Shown here: positions 9,301 through 18,644 of the stretch, piece after piece
Numbering within the stretch: the first letter of the stretch is position 1
Layout of the letters: each line of letters opens with the position of its first letter
Assembly: GCA_949358305.1 (NCBI GenBank)
Contig: OX442322.1
Location: forward strand, 806,001-870,000
DNA: 64,000 nucleotides
Reading direction: 5' to 3'
Source: Strigamia acuminata
Lineage: Eukaryota > Arthropoda > Chilopoda > Geophilomorpha > Linotaeniidae
Program-made: the position numbers and the translations under genes
Notes under the pieces: model-generated
Databases searched by the model: none
Seen by the model: only the letters and a program-made list of their open reading frames with translations
Told to the model about the DNA's origin: nothing

Positions 9301-10784
9301 CATCTTACAAATGGCGTCCAGTGGGTGGGAATAACCCTTTCAGCAACTGGCGACGAGAAGAGCACCTCCGCAAGGATCAAGTTCCCGGCCAAGTCAAAAT
9401 AGATGTTTATTATTTCCCGAAACCCGGTGTTCGTTTACGCTCCAAGCCTGATATCCAAAAATATTGCGATAAGGAGGGAATTTTGTATGACGAAAGTTTA
9501 TTCTTCTTCGGGAACTTCGAATACCAGTTGCCTGTCGCTCCGACACTCCGTCACCGAGTTCATTTTTGCCGTCGAGAACCAGGATCGTACGCAGAGGCTG
9601 TGAAATTCCCCGATGCCCCCAAATGGAAAGAAGCCATCGATGAGGAATTGGGAACTTTCAAGAAACGCGAGGTTTACCAAGAAGTTCCGAAGCCCGCGAA
9701 CACGACTATACTCGGCTGCAAATGGCTATTCAAATTAAAAACCGACACCTCCGGACAAATCACTCGTTATCGCGCCCGATTAGTCGCGCAAGGCTTTCGA
9801 CAAACACTCGGCGTCGACTACGATGAGGTTTTCAGCCCGGTTGTGAACTTCGTTCTTATCAGATTCTTCTTTTGTCTACTCGTTATTCTCCAAGGGTGGA
9901 AAGACGCGCACCTGGATGTAAAGTGCGCGTACCTTTACGGCGAATTAGAACATCGAGTTTATATGAGGATTCCAGCTGGCGCCCATTGTTCGAACCCCGA
10001 CAACGTCTGGCTTCTCATTAAATCACTGTACGGTCTCCATCAATCTGGCCGTCAGTGGTATGAGAAGTTAGATGAAACACTACGAGGACTCGGATTTCGA
10101 AAACTTCCAGCGTGTAACTGCATTTATATATTCGGGACATCGGCCGTGATGCTTGTCTACGTGGATGACATCGTTCTTTTCTACTCGACGGACAGCATCT
10201 TGGATCGAATTATTCGGCTGATATCATCGAAATTTGAAATCGTCAACTTCGGGCCCATCTCCAGATTGCTTGGTGTCGAGTTTATAAGATCGGCGGGGAG
10301 GGTGTTTATCATTCAGCGATCTTATATCGACAAAATCATCAAGAAGTTCGAGGTTGCTGCCGACAAGATGATTAAGGTTCCCGTTACACCTGGAACAACG
10401 TTAAAGAAGGGATCCACCGAAAATCTCTCCGACTTCCCGTATCGGTCATTAATCGGATCACTTCTATTCCTTGCCTTTCGAACTCGTCCGGACATTGTCT
10501 ACTCTGTCATCGCATTATCCCAATACAACACCTGTTATAACAAGACACATATTCGCGCACTTCTGCAAGTTCTCCGCTATGTCGCGAATACGCCCGATCT
10601 TGCGATTGAACTGTCCGGATGCACGTTATGGGCATTCACCGACGCTTCTTGGGCCTCCGACACCGAAACATCGCTTAGCTTCGGGGGATTCATTACGTAC
10701 ATTGGTAACGTCCCCATCGGTTGGTCGTGTAAGAAACAGTCATCGGTTGCGTGCTCGACGATGGAAGCGGAGTTCATCTGTTAA
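6327..10784 (+). CDS. gag-pol: Element A Gag-Pol polyprotein (copia), truncated by B LTR, copy 1
   Basis: A single long frame of Ty1/copia order: Gag (UBN2-like, with WHHV and KIYAPSSRARKAA), CCHC knuckle CFNCDQMGHYANKC (230-243), protease WIVDCGATDHIS (D319), pre-integrase HHCC (H554 to about C592), integrase D620, D683, E719 (35 residues between the last two), RT with HLDVKCAYLYGELE (D1197) and YVDD (1278-1281), and RNase H D1439 and E1482. Gag and Pol share one frame with no frameshift, as in Drosophila copia. The last codons (from 10779) are B LTR, so RNase H lacks its C-terminal third. Otherwise undamaged. Confidence 0.95.
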   Translation: MQKSSELSMTRVPILAVGNYEMWARSMKMLLKSESLWHHVTEEDEEEIKKTADPKELKKHKRRKDKALGLIYGFVSEPKKSALDNCNTPKEAWDTLAKIYAPSSRARKAALRREFLGLRLEKGEEMADFLGRVDYHVQKLKDIGEKTSENHHAYQYLDLLPPEYSQVSFSIYHWEDDKFKPQAVSEQFLSEYMRQGSFRSRDQTSSSSQAYATDQTRSRSRNRPLSSIKCFNCDQMGHYANKCPKPRRSRNSNPSASLQRPSRSKSRKRGKNNSNKSNDGRPKGSSQVRRDANFFVNAPPQITEMPAAHFMQNHEWIVDCGATDHISHVSSWFTDFVKVVPFDVEIGQGTSQVTGKGTVQIQTNIDGCLCVVNLRDVFYAPNFKANLISVSKIDKNEYHIHVYKGEVNVFKSDIQHSVLRAKEKDGLYYVDGLSPPVTSATSVISATQSPTPVQTLVTVEEDFVMVPKPRKKPKERELSDFRLTQETQTLPVPKSPPVPTPVPNPPVQANTAPSSSQTFAEVLQTIPSLKTPLPKVNLKKVAAPTAKKDATGIWHSRLYHLHTNAMKLLAANEQVYGIEPSEVTKELICNHCRVAKSTRASHKPDEHPLTSKALDLLHMDLWGPHQVNSFGGARYIFTIIDDATRYTWMFPLAQKSQTFECFKDFVSRIERVADTRVKAIRTDQGGEFMSNEFTDYLRKSGIQEQRTNPASPQMNGTAERINRTMADFMRATLDETKLPQELWAEIAISFLYIKNRCPHSRIKNEVPYVLWRQRALLVRHLRRLGSKCWVHYTALGRNKLAPRAWEGFLVGYAVGTRGYRVWNPVDNKVVESIHVKIDERQSYRRSQRPFQPTFEESFQPGPRASTTPPSHVKFDDTIQYSTWSTGPDSDDPDLSDYDSDDSAPPRVPPPGIQSPPPRRQSPVLGAQAMPPIDVMTDLILPTLRPDNSTSTTPTGTPTNTPPGSPTRLVTARRGSAPIRTAEEPILVETSATSYKWRPVGGNNPFSNWRREEHLRKDQVPGQVKIDVYYFPKPGVRLRSKPDIQKYCDKEGILYDESLFFFGNFEYQLPVAPTLRHRVHFCRREPGSYAEAVKFPDAPKWKEAIDEELGTFKKREVYQEVPKPANTTILGCKWLFKLKTDTSGQITRYRARLVAQGFRQTLGVDYDEVFSPVVNFVLIRFFFCLLVILQGWKDAHLDVKCAYLYGELEHRVYMRIPAGAHCSNPDNVWLLIKSLYGLHQSGRQWYEKLDETLRGLGFRKLPACNCIYIFGTSAVMLVYVDDIVLFYSTDSILDRIIRLISSKFEIVNFGPISRLLGVEFIRSAGRVFIIQRSYIDKIIKKFEVAADKMIKVPVTPGTTLKKGSTENLSDFPYRSLIGSLLFLAFRTRPDIVYSVIALSQYNTCYNKTHIRALLQVLRYVANTPDLAIELSGCTLWAFTDASWASDTETSLSFGGFITYIGNVPIGWSCKKQSSVACSTMEAEFIC

Positions 10785-10973
10785 GATATAGCATGTATTG
10801 GTAACAGCTTTATATGTTGTATTATCAAGCGACATCTTGTTCTGTATTCTATTGATTGTTTACACGCATTTGCGCTTAGCTTTTCGAGTATTATTATTGC
10901 TTTGTTTACATGTGTATCTTTTACTTTATGCCACTAGGTGGCTCTCTGTATGTAACTGATGAGTCACATGTTA
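10779..10973 (+). repeat. Truncated B LTR (195 bp) at duplication edge
   Basis: Identical to the first 195 bp of the B LTR at 17556-17750, starting TGTTAAGATATAGC just after ATC of the interrupted A RNase H. It stops abruptly at the filler, so B never inserted here independently; the fragment was carried by the duplication. Confidence 0.93.
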
Positions 10974-10986
10974 ATACATGTTAATA
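10974..10986 (+). other. Templated filler at tandem-duplication junction
   Basis: ATACATGTTAATA joins ...CACATGTTA to CATTTAATACG.... It contains a copy of the preceding ACATGTTA and a TTAATA matching the following TTTAATAC. Filler copied from both flanks is the pattern reported for polymerase-theta end joining or template switching. Confidence 0.8.
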
Positions 10987-11276
10987 CATTTAATACGAGA
11001 AAACTTACGAAATAATCCAGAATCACTGGAAATACATGGAGAAAACACACTATCCGTGTGTGCGGCCATTTGCAATCTGCCAGAGACATCTGGTGGCCGA
11101 AATTAGTAAAAAAAGACAAAAGATACTCTCAGGATAGAGGATGCATGATGCCAGATGGATAAAACACATCTAAACAGCATCATGCACTCCCTTTACAATA
11201 TAATCATGAAAACATATGAAATAATACACTAGAAACCCAGGAAAAATAACGACCAGTAAATAAACGACAAAGTAAA

Positions 11277-11553
11277 TGTTCCAACTTCATTTGGCATCGA
11301 AAAACGATTTAATTAGGTGAAAAGTGGTTCCAAAGTCCAACAGAGATCGCTATAAAGGACCGCGACGAAACGAGATTTTTTTGGATTGAAGATTGTTGGG
11401 ACGGTATAGGAAAAGCATTGTTGAAAGTACTACGTCAGACTCGAGTGTTGGTTGGCGCTACGCCGAGCCCATTCTTGTTGAGCGCGACCATTAGACACCA
11501 TCTGCGCAAATTCGAGAAGAAGAAATACCCCGAAACTGTAAAGTTGTTGTTGC
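11277..11553 (+). pseudogene. pol: BEL/Pao RT fragment, upstream half (copy 2)
   Basis: Duplicate of 4500-4776, with the same GATPSPFLLSATIRHHL region. This is the copy still in sequence with the intact 3' side: removing A (11554-24549) and one GTTGC joins it in frame to the YVDD segment. Confidence 0.85.
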
Positions 11554-12112
11554 TGTTGATGTGTAAAACATCATTTGATCTGATATGGATCCTATTTTAT
11601 TAATTCATTAATATGTTTCCGGTTATATATTCTCGTATTATTACTTTACAATGTTTATATCGATTAATTATATCGTTATTCCATGTTTCCTTCAATCCGT
11701 GCTTAAATGCACGATGCTTTGTTTATATAGTGCAATTTAACATTAGGCACATTGCTGTGATTATCTTTTCATGATTTGTAATGTGTTATCCCGCCACTAG
11801 TTGGCGTTTGTTCTGTACTCTTGTTTCCAAGATGGCGACGGCCAGTCGCTTTTCACGATACTCATCCAAATCTGGATTCATATTGTAAGTTTTCCTTTAG
11901 TTATTAAAGCTTTTATGATTTTATTTAACTGTGCACGTAGTTATAAGTGCACAGCTTCGTTTGCCAGTAATTTACGGCCACGCACGTCGTGTAGACGTCG
12001 TACGCATCGCGTTTGTGTGCGCCCGGGTCGGGCGCCGCCATTACCGCTTCGTGCGTCTTGTTTCTGTCGAGTTTGCACAATAATTCGTGCCTGTTTTTCC
12101 ACCTCTGCTACA
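11554..12112 (+). repeat. Element A 5' LTR, copy 2
   Basis: Duplicate of 4777-5335, 559 bp, TG to CA, preceded by GTTGC. Confidence 0.93.
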
Positions 12113-12114
12113 GT

Positions 12115-12132
12115 TGGTAGCAGAGGATGGTT
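12115..12132 (+). other. Element A primer binding site, copy 2
   Basis: Same 18-nt complement of the initiator tRNA-Met 3' end as at 5338-5355. Confidence 0.9.
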
Positions 12133-13103
12133 GGCTTTCCAACTTAGCACGCCAAACTGCGCTAATATATCGTTTAAATTCGCGAAATTTGCGAAATTGG
12201 GCGATAATTTTATATTTTCAGCTCTCGACGATTTGCCACGACGATTCCACGACGTGACAACGTTTTTCCTGTTACCAGCTACGTTATCAAACGTAGGCCA
12301 ACATTTTGCCACGGGAAAATCATCGTTTTTCGCCGATAATCGGAAATTTGCGCGGGATTCGCGAAATTTCCGAGTTTTCTTTTATTTATTTGCAGATTCC
12401 GGCGATTTGAAGTGTTTGGCGACGTTTTTGAACGTGCAGCAACGTTTTCACACACCAAATGTGATTATTTTCGTCGTTAATCGGGAAATTTACGCGGGTT
12501 TCGCGAATTTTCCGAATTTATTTTGTCTTTTTCAGATTTTCATCGATTCGACAACGTCCAAGCGACGTTATCAACCAGAAACGAGTCTAGCCCGCTGTAT
12601 TGCACCTCGGTGTGCGTACAGTACCGACGATTTTGCAATTCGACGATTTTTGATCGATTTCCGCGTTTTCTACGCGTGGTTGCGTGTTGCGACGAGCACC
12701 GCAACAGATTCATCAATTTCGCCTTCCTATTGCTTTTCAGATTTCGTTATTATATTGTTATTTTTAAGTCCCCATTTTTGGAGTGGGTCCCTTAGTATCG
12801 ATTTCACCCTTAGTCCGGTCGGGCTCGTGAAATTTGTATTCTGTGTTGAGGCTATCCCTGCGCCACCTAACGTTTCCGTGGCTCTAGGCGGTTTGCAAAG
12901 GGCGTTAGGGGGATACTCAGCACAGGTTATCAAGGCAATTGTAGCATTGCCTCCCCGTCGTGGTTTCCGCTTTGACAGTGCTTCGTGAGATTTGTGCGAC
13001 GATACGTGTGTGCTTCTCCATAGTGCTCCGTTCTTCGAAATACGACCACCCGTACCACTTCTAAAGCCACGATATTTTTCACGTTTGTGTTTGGACACCG
13101 ATC
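12133..13103 (+). other. Element A leader, copy 2
   Basis: Duplicate of 5356-6326, including the repeated CGCGAAATTT blocks, pyrimidine-CAG tracts and the CCTAACG/CGTTAGG hairpin. Confidence 0.6.
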
Positions 13104-16100
13104 ATGCAGAAGTCTTCCGAACTCTCGATGACGCGAGTGCCCATACTTGCCGTAGGAAACTACGAGATGTGGGCACGTAGCATGAAGATGCTACTGAAGT
13201 CCGAATCTTTGTGGCATCACGTCACAGAAGAAGATGAGGAGGAAATTAAGAAGACTGCCGATCCGAAGGAGTTAAAGAAGCATAAACGCCGCAAAGATAA
13301 AGCGCTCGGCTTGATTTATGGTTTTGTCTCCGAACCCAAGAAATCAGCGCTGGACAACTGTAATACGCCTAAAGAGGCGTGGGATACGCTGGCCAAAATC
13401 TACGCGCCCAGCTCTCGTGCCAGAAAAGCGGCTTTACGGCGTGAATTCCTCGGACTGCGATTGGAAAAGGGGGAAGAGATGGCTGATTTTCTGGGACGTG
13501 TGGATTACCACGTCCAGAAATTAAAAGACATTGGCGAGAAAACATCAGAAAATCACCACGCGTACCAGTATCTGGATTTGCTACCCCCCGAGTACTCGCA
13601 GGTCTCCTTCTCGATCTACCATTGGGAAGACGACAAGTTCAAACCCCAAGCGGTGTCCGAACAATTTCTCTCGGAGTACATGAGACAAGGGTCATTTAGG
13701 TCTCGTGATCAAACTTCGTCATCTTCGCAGGCTTACGCAACGGATCAAACTCGCTCTCGCTCTCGGAACCGACCACTTTCCTCGATTAAATGTTTCAACT
13801 GCGACCAAATGGGCCACTACGCAAATAAGTGCCCCAAACCTCGAAGAAGTAGAAATTCCAATCCTTCTGCGTCACTTCAACGCCCTTCGAGAAGTAAAAG
13901 TCGCAAGCGAGGAAAGAACAATTCCAACAAGTCCAACGATGGTCGTCCGAAGGGCAGTTCTCAAGTTAGGCGAGATGCTAACTTCTTCGTAAACGCACCG
14001 CCGCAAATCACCGAGATGCCTGCTGCTCATTTTATGCAGAACCACGAGTGGATCGTCGATTGTGGCGCGACAGATCACATTTCCCACGTCTCGTCATGGT
14101 TTACGGACTTTGTGAAAGTTGTGCCATTTGATGTTGAAATTGGCCAAGGCACCTCACAAGTGACTGGGAAAGGAACGGTTCAAATCCAAACGAACATTGA
14201 TGGATGCCTTTGTGTAGTGAATCTCCGAGATGTATTCTACGCGCCGAACTTCAAAGCTAACCTAATTTCGGTGTCAAAAATCGATAAAAATGAATACCAT
14301 ATCCATGTCTACAAAGGTGAAGTAAATGTTTTCAAGTCCGACATCCAACATTCTGTTCTACGTGCCAAAGAAAAGGACGGACTTTACTATGTGGATGGCT
14401 TATCTCCACCGGTGACCTCGGCGACAAGTGTCATTTCGGCTACGCAATCTCCAACTCCAGTACAGACATTAGTGACCGTTGAGGAAGATTTTGTGATGGT
14501 TCCAAAACCTAGAAAGAAGCCGAAGGAACGCGAGTTATCAGATTTCCGGTTGACTCAGGAAACCCAAACACTTCCTGTTCCGAAATCTCCTCCCGTTCCC
14601 ACACCTGTCCCTAATCCACCAGTCCAAGCCAATACCGCTCCTTCCTCTTCACAAACTTTTGCCGAAGTATTACAAACAATCCCGTCCTTGAAAACACCTC
14701 TTCCTAAAGTCAATCTCAAGAAGGTGGCGGCTCCTACTGCCAAAAAGGACGCGACCGGCATATGGCACAGTCGACTTTACCACTTACACACGAATGCCAT
14801 GAAGTTATTAGCAGCTAATGAACAGGTCTACGGCATAGAGCCTAGTGAAGTCACTAAGGAGTTAATCTGCAATCACTGCAGGGTGGCCAAGTCAACCAGG
14901 GCATCCCACAAGCCCGATGAACATCCACTCACGTCAAAAGCGTTGGATCTCCTCCACATGGATCTCTGGGGACCACATCAAGTCAACTCTTTTGGCGGTG
15001 CTCGTTACATTTTCACCATAATTGACGACGCAACGCGTTACACATGGATGTTCCCGCTGGCTCAAAAATCGCAGACTTTCGAATGCTTTAAGGATTTTGT
15101 TTCTCGCATCGAGCGCGTCGCAGACACGCGGGTTAAAGCCATTCGAACTGATCAAGGCGGGGAGTTTATGTCGAACGAGTTTACGGATTATCTACGTAAA
15201 AGTGGAATTCAGGAACAACGAACGAATCCAGCGAGCCCACAGATGAACGGCACGGCCGAACGCATTAACAGGACGATGGCCGACTTCATGCGGGCGACGT
15301 TGGATGAGACGAAACTTCCCCAAGAACTATGGGCGGAAATTGCCATTTCGTTCTTGTATATCAAGAACCGTTGCCCACATTCCCGTATCAAGAATGAAGT
15401 GCCATATGTTCTATGGCGGCAGCGTGCTCTATTGGTTCGGCATCTCCGTAGACTCGGATCGAAATGTTGGGTCCATTACACCGCTCTGGGACGCAACAAG
15501 TTGGCGCCTCGCGCCTGGGAAGGATTTTTAGTCGGCTACGCGGTGGGAACTCGAGGATATAGAGTTTGGAACCCAGTCGACAACAAAGTCGTGGAATCGA
15601 TCCACGTGAAGATTGACGAACGACAGTCCTATCGTCGCTCTCAGCGCCCTTTCCAACCGACATTCGAAGAGTCTTTCCAACCCGGACCTCGTGCATCTAC
15701 TACGCCACCGTCTCATGTCAAATTCGACGACACGATCCAATATTCGACATGGTCGACAGGTCCTGACTCCGACGATCCGGACTTGTCAGATTATGACTCC
15801 GATGATTCCGCGCCTCCGCGCGTTCCACCACCGGGCATCCAATCGCCTCCGCCTCGTCGACAATCTCCAGTATTGGGTGCGCAAGCGATGCCACCAATCG
15901 ATGTAATGACCGATTTAATATTACCGACATTGCGTCCAGATAATTCGACAAGCACTACACCGACTGGCACTCCAACCAATACGCCACCGGGATCTCCAAC
16001 GAGACTTGTAACTGCTAGAAGAGGCTCCGCACCGATTCGCACTGCAGAGGAGCCCATCCTTGTTGAAACGAGCGCCACATCTTACAAATGGCGTCCAGTG

Positions 16101-17561
16101 GGTGGGAATAACCCTTTCAGCAACTGGCGACGAGAAGAGCACCTCCGCAAGGATCAAGTTCCCGGCCAAGTCAAAATAGATGTTTATTATTTCCCGAAAC
16201 CCGGTGTTCGTTTACGCTCCAAGCCTGATATCCAAAAATATTGCGATAAGGAGGGAATTTTGTATGACGAAAGTTTATTCTTCTTCGGGAACTTCGAATA
16301 CCAGTTGCCTGTCGCTCCGACACTCCGTCACCGAGTTCATTTTTGCCGTCGAGAACCAGGATCGTACGCAGAGGCTGTGAAATTCCCCGATGCCCCCAAA
16401 TGGAAAGAAGCCATCGATGAGGAATTGGGAACTTTCAAGAAACGCGAGGTTTACCAAGAAGTTCCGAAGCCCGCGAACACGACTATACTCGGCTGCAAAT
16501 GGCTATTCAAATTAAAAACCGACACCTCCGGACAAATCACTCGTTATCGCGCCCGATTAGTCGCGCAAGGCTTTCGACAAACACTCGGCGTCGACTACGA
16601 TGAGGTTTTCAGCCCGGTTGTGAACTTCGTTCTTATCAGATTCTTCTTTTGTCTACTCGTTATTCTCCAAGGGTGGAAAGACGCGCACCTGGATGTAAAG
16701 TGCGCGTACCTTTACGGCGAATTAGAACATCGAGTTTATATGAGGATTCCAGCTGGCGCCCATTGTTCGAACCCCGACAACGTCTGGCTTCTCATTAAAT
16801 CACTGTACGGTCTCCATCAATCTGGCCGTCAGTGGTATGAGAAGTTAGATGAAACACTACGAGGACTCGGATTTCGAAAACTTCCAGCGTGTAACTGCAT
16901 TTATATATTCGGGACATCGGCCGTGATGCTTGTCTACGTGGATGACATCGTTCTTTTCTACTCGACGGACAGCATCTTGGATCGAATTATTCGGCTGATA
17001 TCATCGAAATTTGAAATCGTCAACTTCGGGCCCATCTCCAGATTGCTTGGTGTCGAGTTTATAAGATCGGCGGGGAGGGTGTTTATCATTCAGCGATCTT
17101 ATATCGACAAAATCATCAAGAAGTTCGAGGTTGCTGCCGACAAGATGATTAAGGTTCCCGTTACACCTGGAACAACGTTAAAGAAGGGATCCACCGAAAA
17201 TCTCTCCGACTTCCCGTATCGGTCATTAATCGGATCACTTCTATTCCTTGCCTTTCGAACTCGTCCGGACATTGTCTACTCTGTCATCGCATTATCCCAA
17301 TACAACACCTGTTATAACAAGACACATATTCGCGCACTTCTGCAAGTTCTCCGCTATGTCGCGAATACGCCCGATCTTGCGATTGAACTGTCCGGATGCA
17401 CGTTATGGGCATTCACCGACGCTTCTTGGGCCTCCGACACCGAAACATCGCTTAGCTTCGGGGGATTCATTACGTACATTGGTAACGTCCCCATCGGTTG
17501 GTCGTGTAAGAAACAGTCATCGGTTGCGTGCTCGACGATGGAAGCGGAGTTCATCTGTTAA
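13104..17561 (+). CDS. gag-pol: Element A Gag-Pol polyprotein, interrupted by B, copy 2
   Basis: Identical to the product at 6327-10784 over all 1485 residues, with the same knuckle, protease, D,D35E integrase, YVDD RT and RNase H start. Here the rest of RNase H still exists, 5.9 kb downstream at 23427-23743, beyond element B. The break lies after EAEFI; TCATC is duplicated on each side of B. Apart from the insertion no stop or frameshift is visible. Confidence 0.95.
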   Translation: MQKSSELSMTRVPILAVGNYEMWARSMKMLLKSESLWHHVTEEDEEEIKKTADPKELKKHKRRKDKALGLIYGFVSEPKKSALDNCNTPKEAWDTLAKIYAPSSRARKAALRREFLGLRLEKGEEMADFLGRVDYHVQKLKDIGEKTSENHHAYQYLDLLPPEYSQVSFSIYHWEDDKFKPQAVSEQFLSEYMRQGSFRSRDQTSSSSQAYATDQTRSRSRNRPLSSIKCFNCDQMGHYANKCPKPRRSRNSNPSASLQRPSRSKSRKRGKNNSNKSNDGRPKGSSQVRRDANFFVNAPPQITEMPAAHFMQNHEWIVDCGATDHISHVSSWFTDFVKVVPFDVEIGQGTSQVTGKGTVQIQTNIDGCLCVVNLRDVFYAPNFKANLISVSKIDKNEYHIHVYKGEVNVFKSDIQHSVLRAKEKDGLYYVDGLSPPVTSATSVISATQSPTPVQTLVTVEEDFVMVPKPRKKPKERELSDFRLTQETQTLPVPKSPPVPTPVPNPPVQANTAPSSSQTFAEVLQTIPSLKTPLPKVNLKKVAAPTAKKDATGIWHSRLYHLHTNAMKLLAANEQVYGIEPSEVTKELICNHCRVAKSTRASHKPDEHPLTSKALDLLHMDLWGPHQVNSFGGARYIFTIIDDATRYTWMFPLAQKSQTFECFKDFVSRIERVADTRVKAIRTDQGGEFMSNEFTDYLRKSGIQEQRTNPASPQMNGTAERINRTMADFMRATLDETKLPQELWAEIAISFLYIKNRCPHSRIKNEVPYVLWRQRALLVRHLRRLGSKCWVHYTALGRNKLAPRAWEGFLVGYAVGTRGYRVWNPVDNKVVESIHVKIDERQSYRRSQRPFQPTFEESFQPGPRASTTPPSHVKFDDTIQYSTWSTGPDSDDPDLSDYDSDDSAPPRVPPPGIQSPPPRRQSPVLGAQAMPPIDVMTDLILPTLRPDNSTSTTPTGTPTNTPPGSPTRLVTARRGSAPIRTAEEPILVETSATSYKWRPVGGNNPFSNWRREEHLRKDQVPGQVKIDVYYFPKPGVRLRSKPDIQKYCDKEGILYDESLFFFGNFEYQLPVAPTLRHRVHFCRREPGSYAEAVKFPDAPKWKEAIDEELGTFKKREVYQEVPKPANTTILGCKWLFKLKTDTSGQITRYRARLVAQGFRQTLGVDYDEVFSPVVNFVLIRFFFCLLVILQGWKDAHLDVKCAYLYGELEHRVYMRIPAGAHCSNPDNVWLLIKSLYGLHQSGRQWYEKLDETLRGLGFRKLPACNCIYIFGTSAVMLVYVDDIVLFYSTDSILDRIIRLISSKFEIVNFGPISRLLGVEFIRSAGRVFIIQRSYIDKIIKKFEVAADKMIKVPVTPGTTLKKGSTENLSDFPYRSLIGSLLFLAFRTRPDIVYSVIALSQYNTCYNKTHIRALLQVLRYVANTPDLAIELSGCTLWAFTDASWASDTETSLSFGGFITYIGNVPIGWSCKKQSSVACSTMEAEFIC

Positions 17562-17883
17562 GATATAGCATGTATTGGTAACAGCTTTATATGTTGTATT
17601 ATCAAGCGACATCTTGTTCTGTATTCTATTGATTGTTTACACGCATTTGCGCTTAGCTTTTCGAGTATTATTATTGCTTTGTTTACATGTGTATCTTTTA
17701 CTTTATGCCACTAGGTGGCTCTCTGTATGTAACTGATGAGTCACATGTTATAGTTCATTAAACTCTCACTTGATGTGATGTTTCACACCTGTAAACACCT
17801 GTTTTGTTCTCTGCTGCTTTTGGAGTTTTTCCAAACCACTGACACTATACATTATCCACACAATTTAGGATCACAATTTAACA
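17556..17883 (+). repeat. Element B 5' LTR
   Basis: TGTTAAGATA to CAATTTAACA, 328 bp. It contains CCACTAGGTGGC (17708-17719), a CTCF-core-like string, and an adjacent TGAGTCA (AP-1-like) near 17737. Confidence 0.93.
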
Positions 17884-17884
17884 A

Positions 17885-17895
17885 GGTTATGGGCC
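17885..17895 (+). other. Element B primer binding site (anticodon half of tRNA-iMet)
   Basis: GGTTATGGGCC is complementary to GGCCCATAACC, the anticodon-loop region of initiator tRNA-Met. Drosophila copia is known to prime from a half-tRNA-iMet at such a site. It begins 1 nt after the LTR. Confidence 0.85.
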
Positions 17896-18644
17896 TGTAT
17901 AAAGCAGGAAAAACGTCCAGAGCGAGTTCAAAGCAGCTTGAGCCGGTTGAAGGTCAGCAGTGAAGTTTTTCTCCAAAATCCAATATGGCGGCGCCCATGG
18001 AAGAAAATATCAGCTCGAGTTTGTGCAGGGAATCAACGGTCTCCGAGGCCACAACAAGACATCCAACTTCACTGGAGCATTAATCGGGTTCGAACAATTC
18101 TAGACTGTCTATTTACGAATTTATTTTTCCGTTTCTCGGACGATTTTTGGCGATATCGCGAGGCGCGATACGAATCGTCAACGTGACGTGGATTTGTCGT
18201 TTGGGATACGAATTCAGCGGGCAATACACGACTTTTTCTCGGCAACCACACGTGAAGTGTGAACCGGGATTTCGAGGACGGATAAGCGGACAGGAATCGA
18301 GTGTGAAACGACGAACAATTGCTGAACGAACGTGCAAGACGCACACGACACGAGAATCAACAAATTTTTGGACAATAAAGGACACAAAAACCCGGAAGAA
18401 CCAACACAACACCTGGAAGAATAGAACTTTTGTTTACCAATGTTCATTTAAAATATTATGTCAATATTACTAGTTATTTAAGTTGATTAGTTGAGTGTTG
18501 TGATAGGATTTACTAATATAATTATAAGAGCTAACTAACCTCGCAACACTGCACTCAGTTGCGAGTAACAGTATTCCAAACTGGTTTTTGAGCGAACAAG
18601 TGCGTGTGTGAAGTGTTTTTCAAGTACGGGGCAGCTAATTCAGC
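17896..18644 (+). other. Element B leader
   Basis: About 750 nt between PBS and gag ATG. It has several short ORFs, none with recognisable similarity. No further feature seen. Confidence 0.5.

Larger units (their letters stand above)
4777..10778 (+). mobile_element. Element A (Ty1/copia), duplicated 5' portion, copy 1
   Basis: Consists of the 5' LTR, PBS, leader and gag-pol ORF up to the RNase H domain, where the B LTR begins at 10779. Preceded by the target duplication GTTGC (4772-4776). It has no 3' LTR of its own because it is the extra copy made by the tandem duplication; the only 3' LTR lies at 23991-24549. Confidence 0.9.
4210..17750 (+). repeat. Tandem duplication, 2 x 6.76 kb
   Basis: Bases 4210-10973 are repeated at 10987-17750 (offset 6777). 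The lines I compared show no difference and the encoded 1485-aa ORFs are identical. Each unit contains, in order, about 290 bp of unassigned sequence, the Pao RT fragment, the A 5' LTR, the A leader, the A ORF and the first 195 bp of the B LTR. The copies are joined by a 13-bp filler (10974-10986). Since the unit ends inside B, the duplication followed the B insertion. Confidence 0.95.

Noticed and set aside
18147-18473. 108-aa ORF in the B leader
   Set aside because: No motif, and overlapping ORFs occur on the other strand; consistent with chance.
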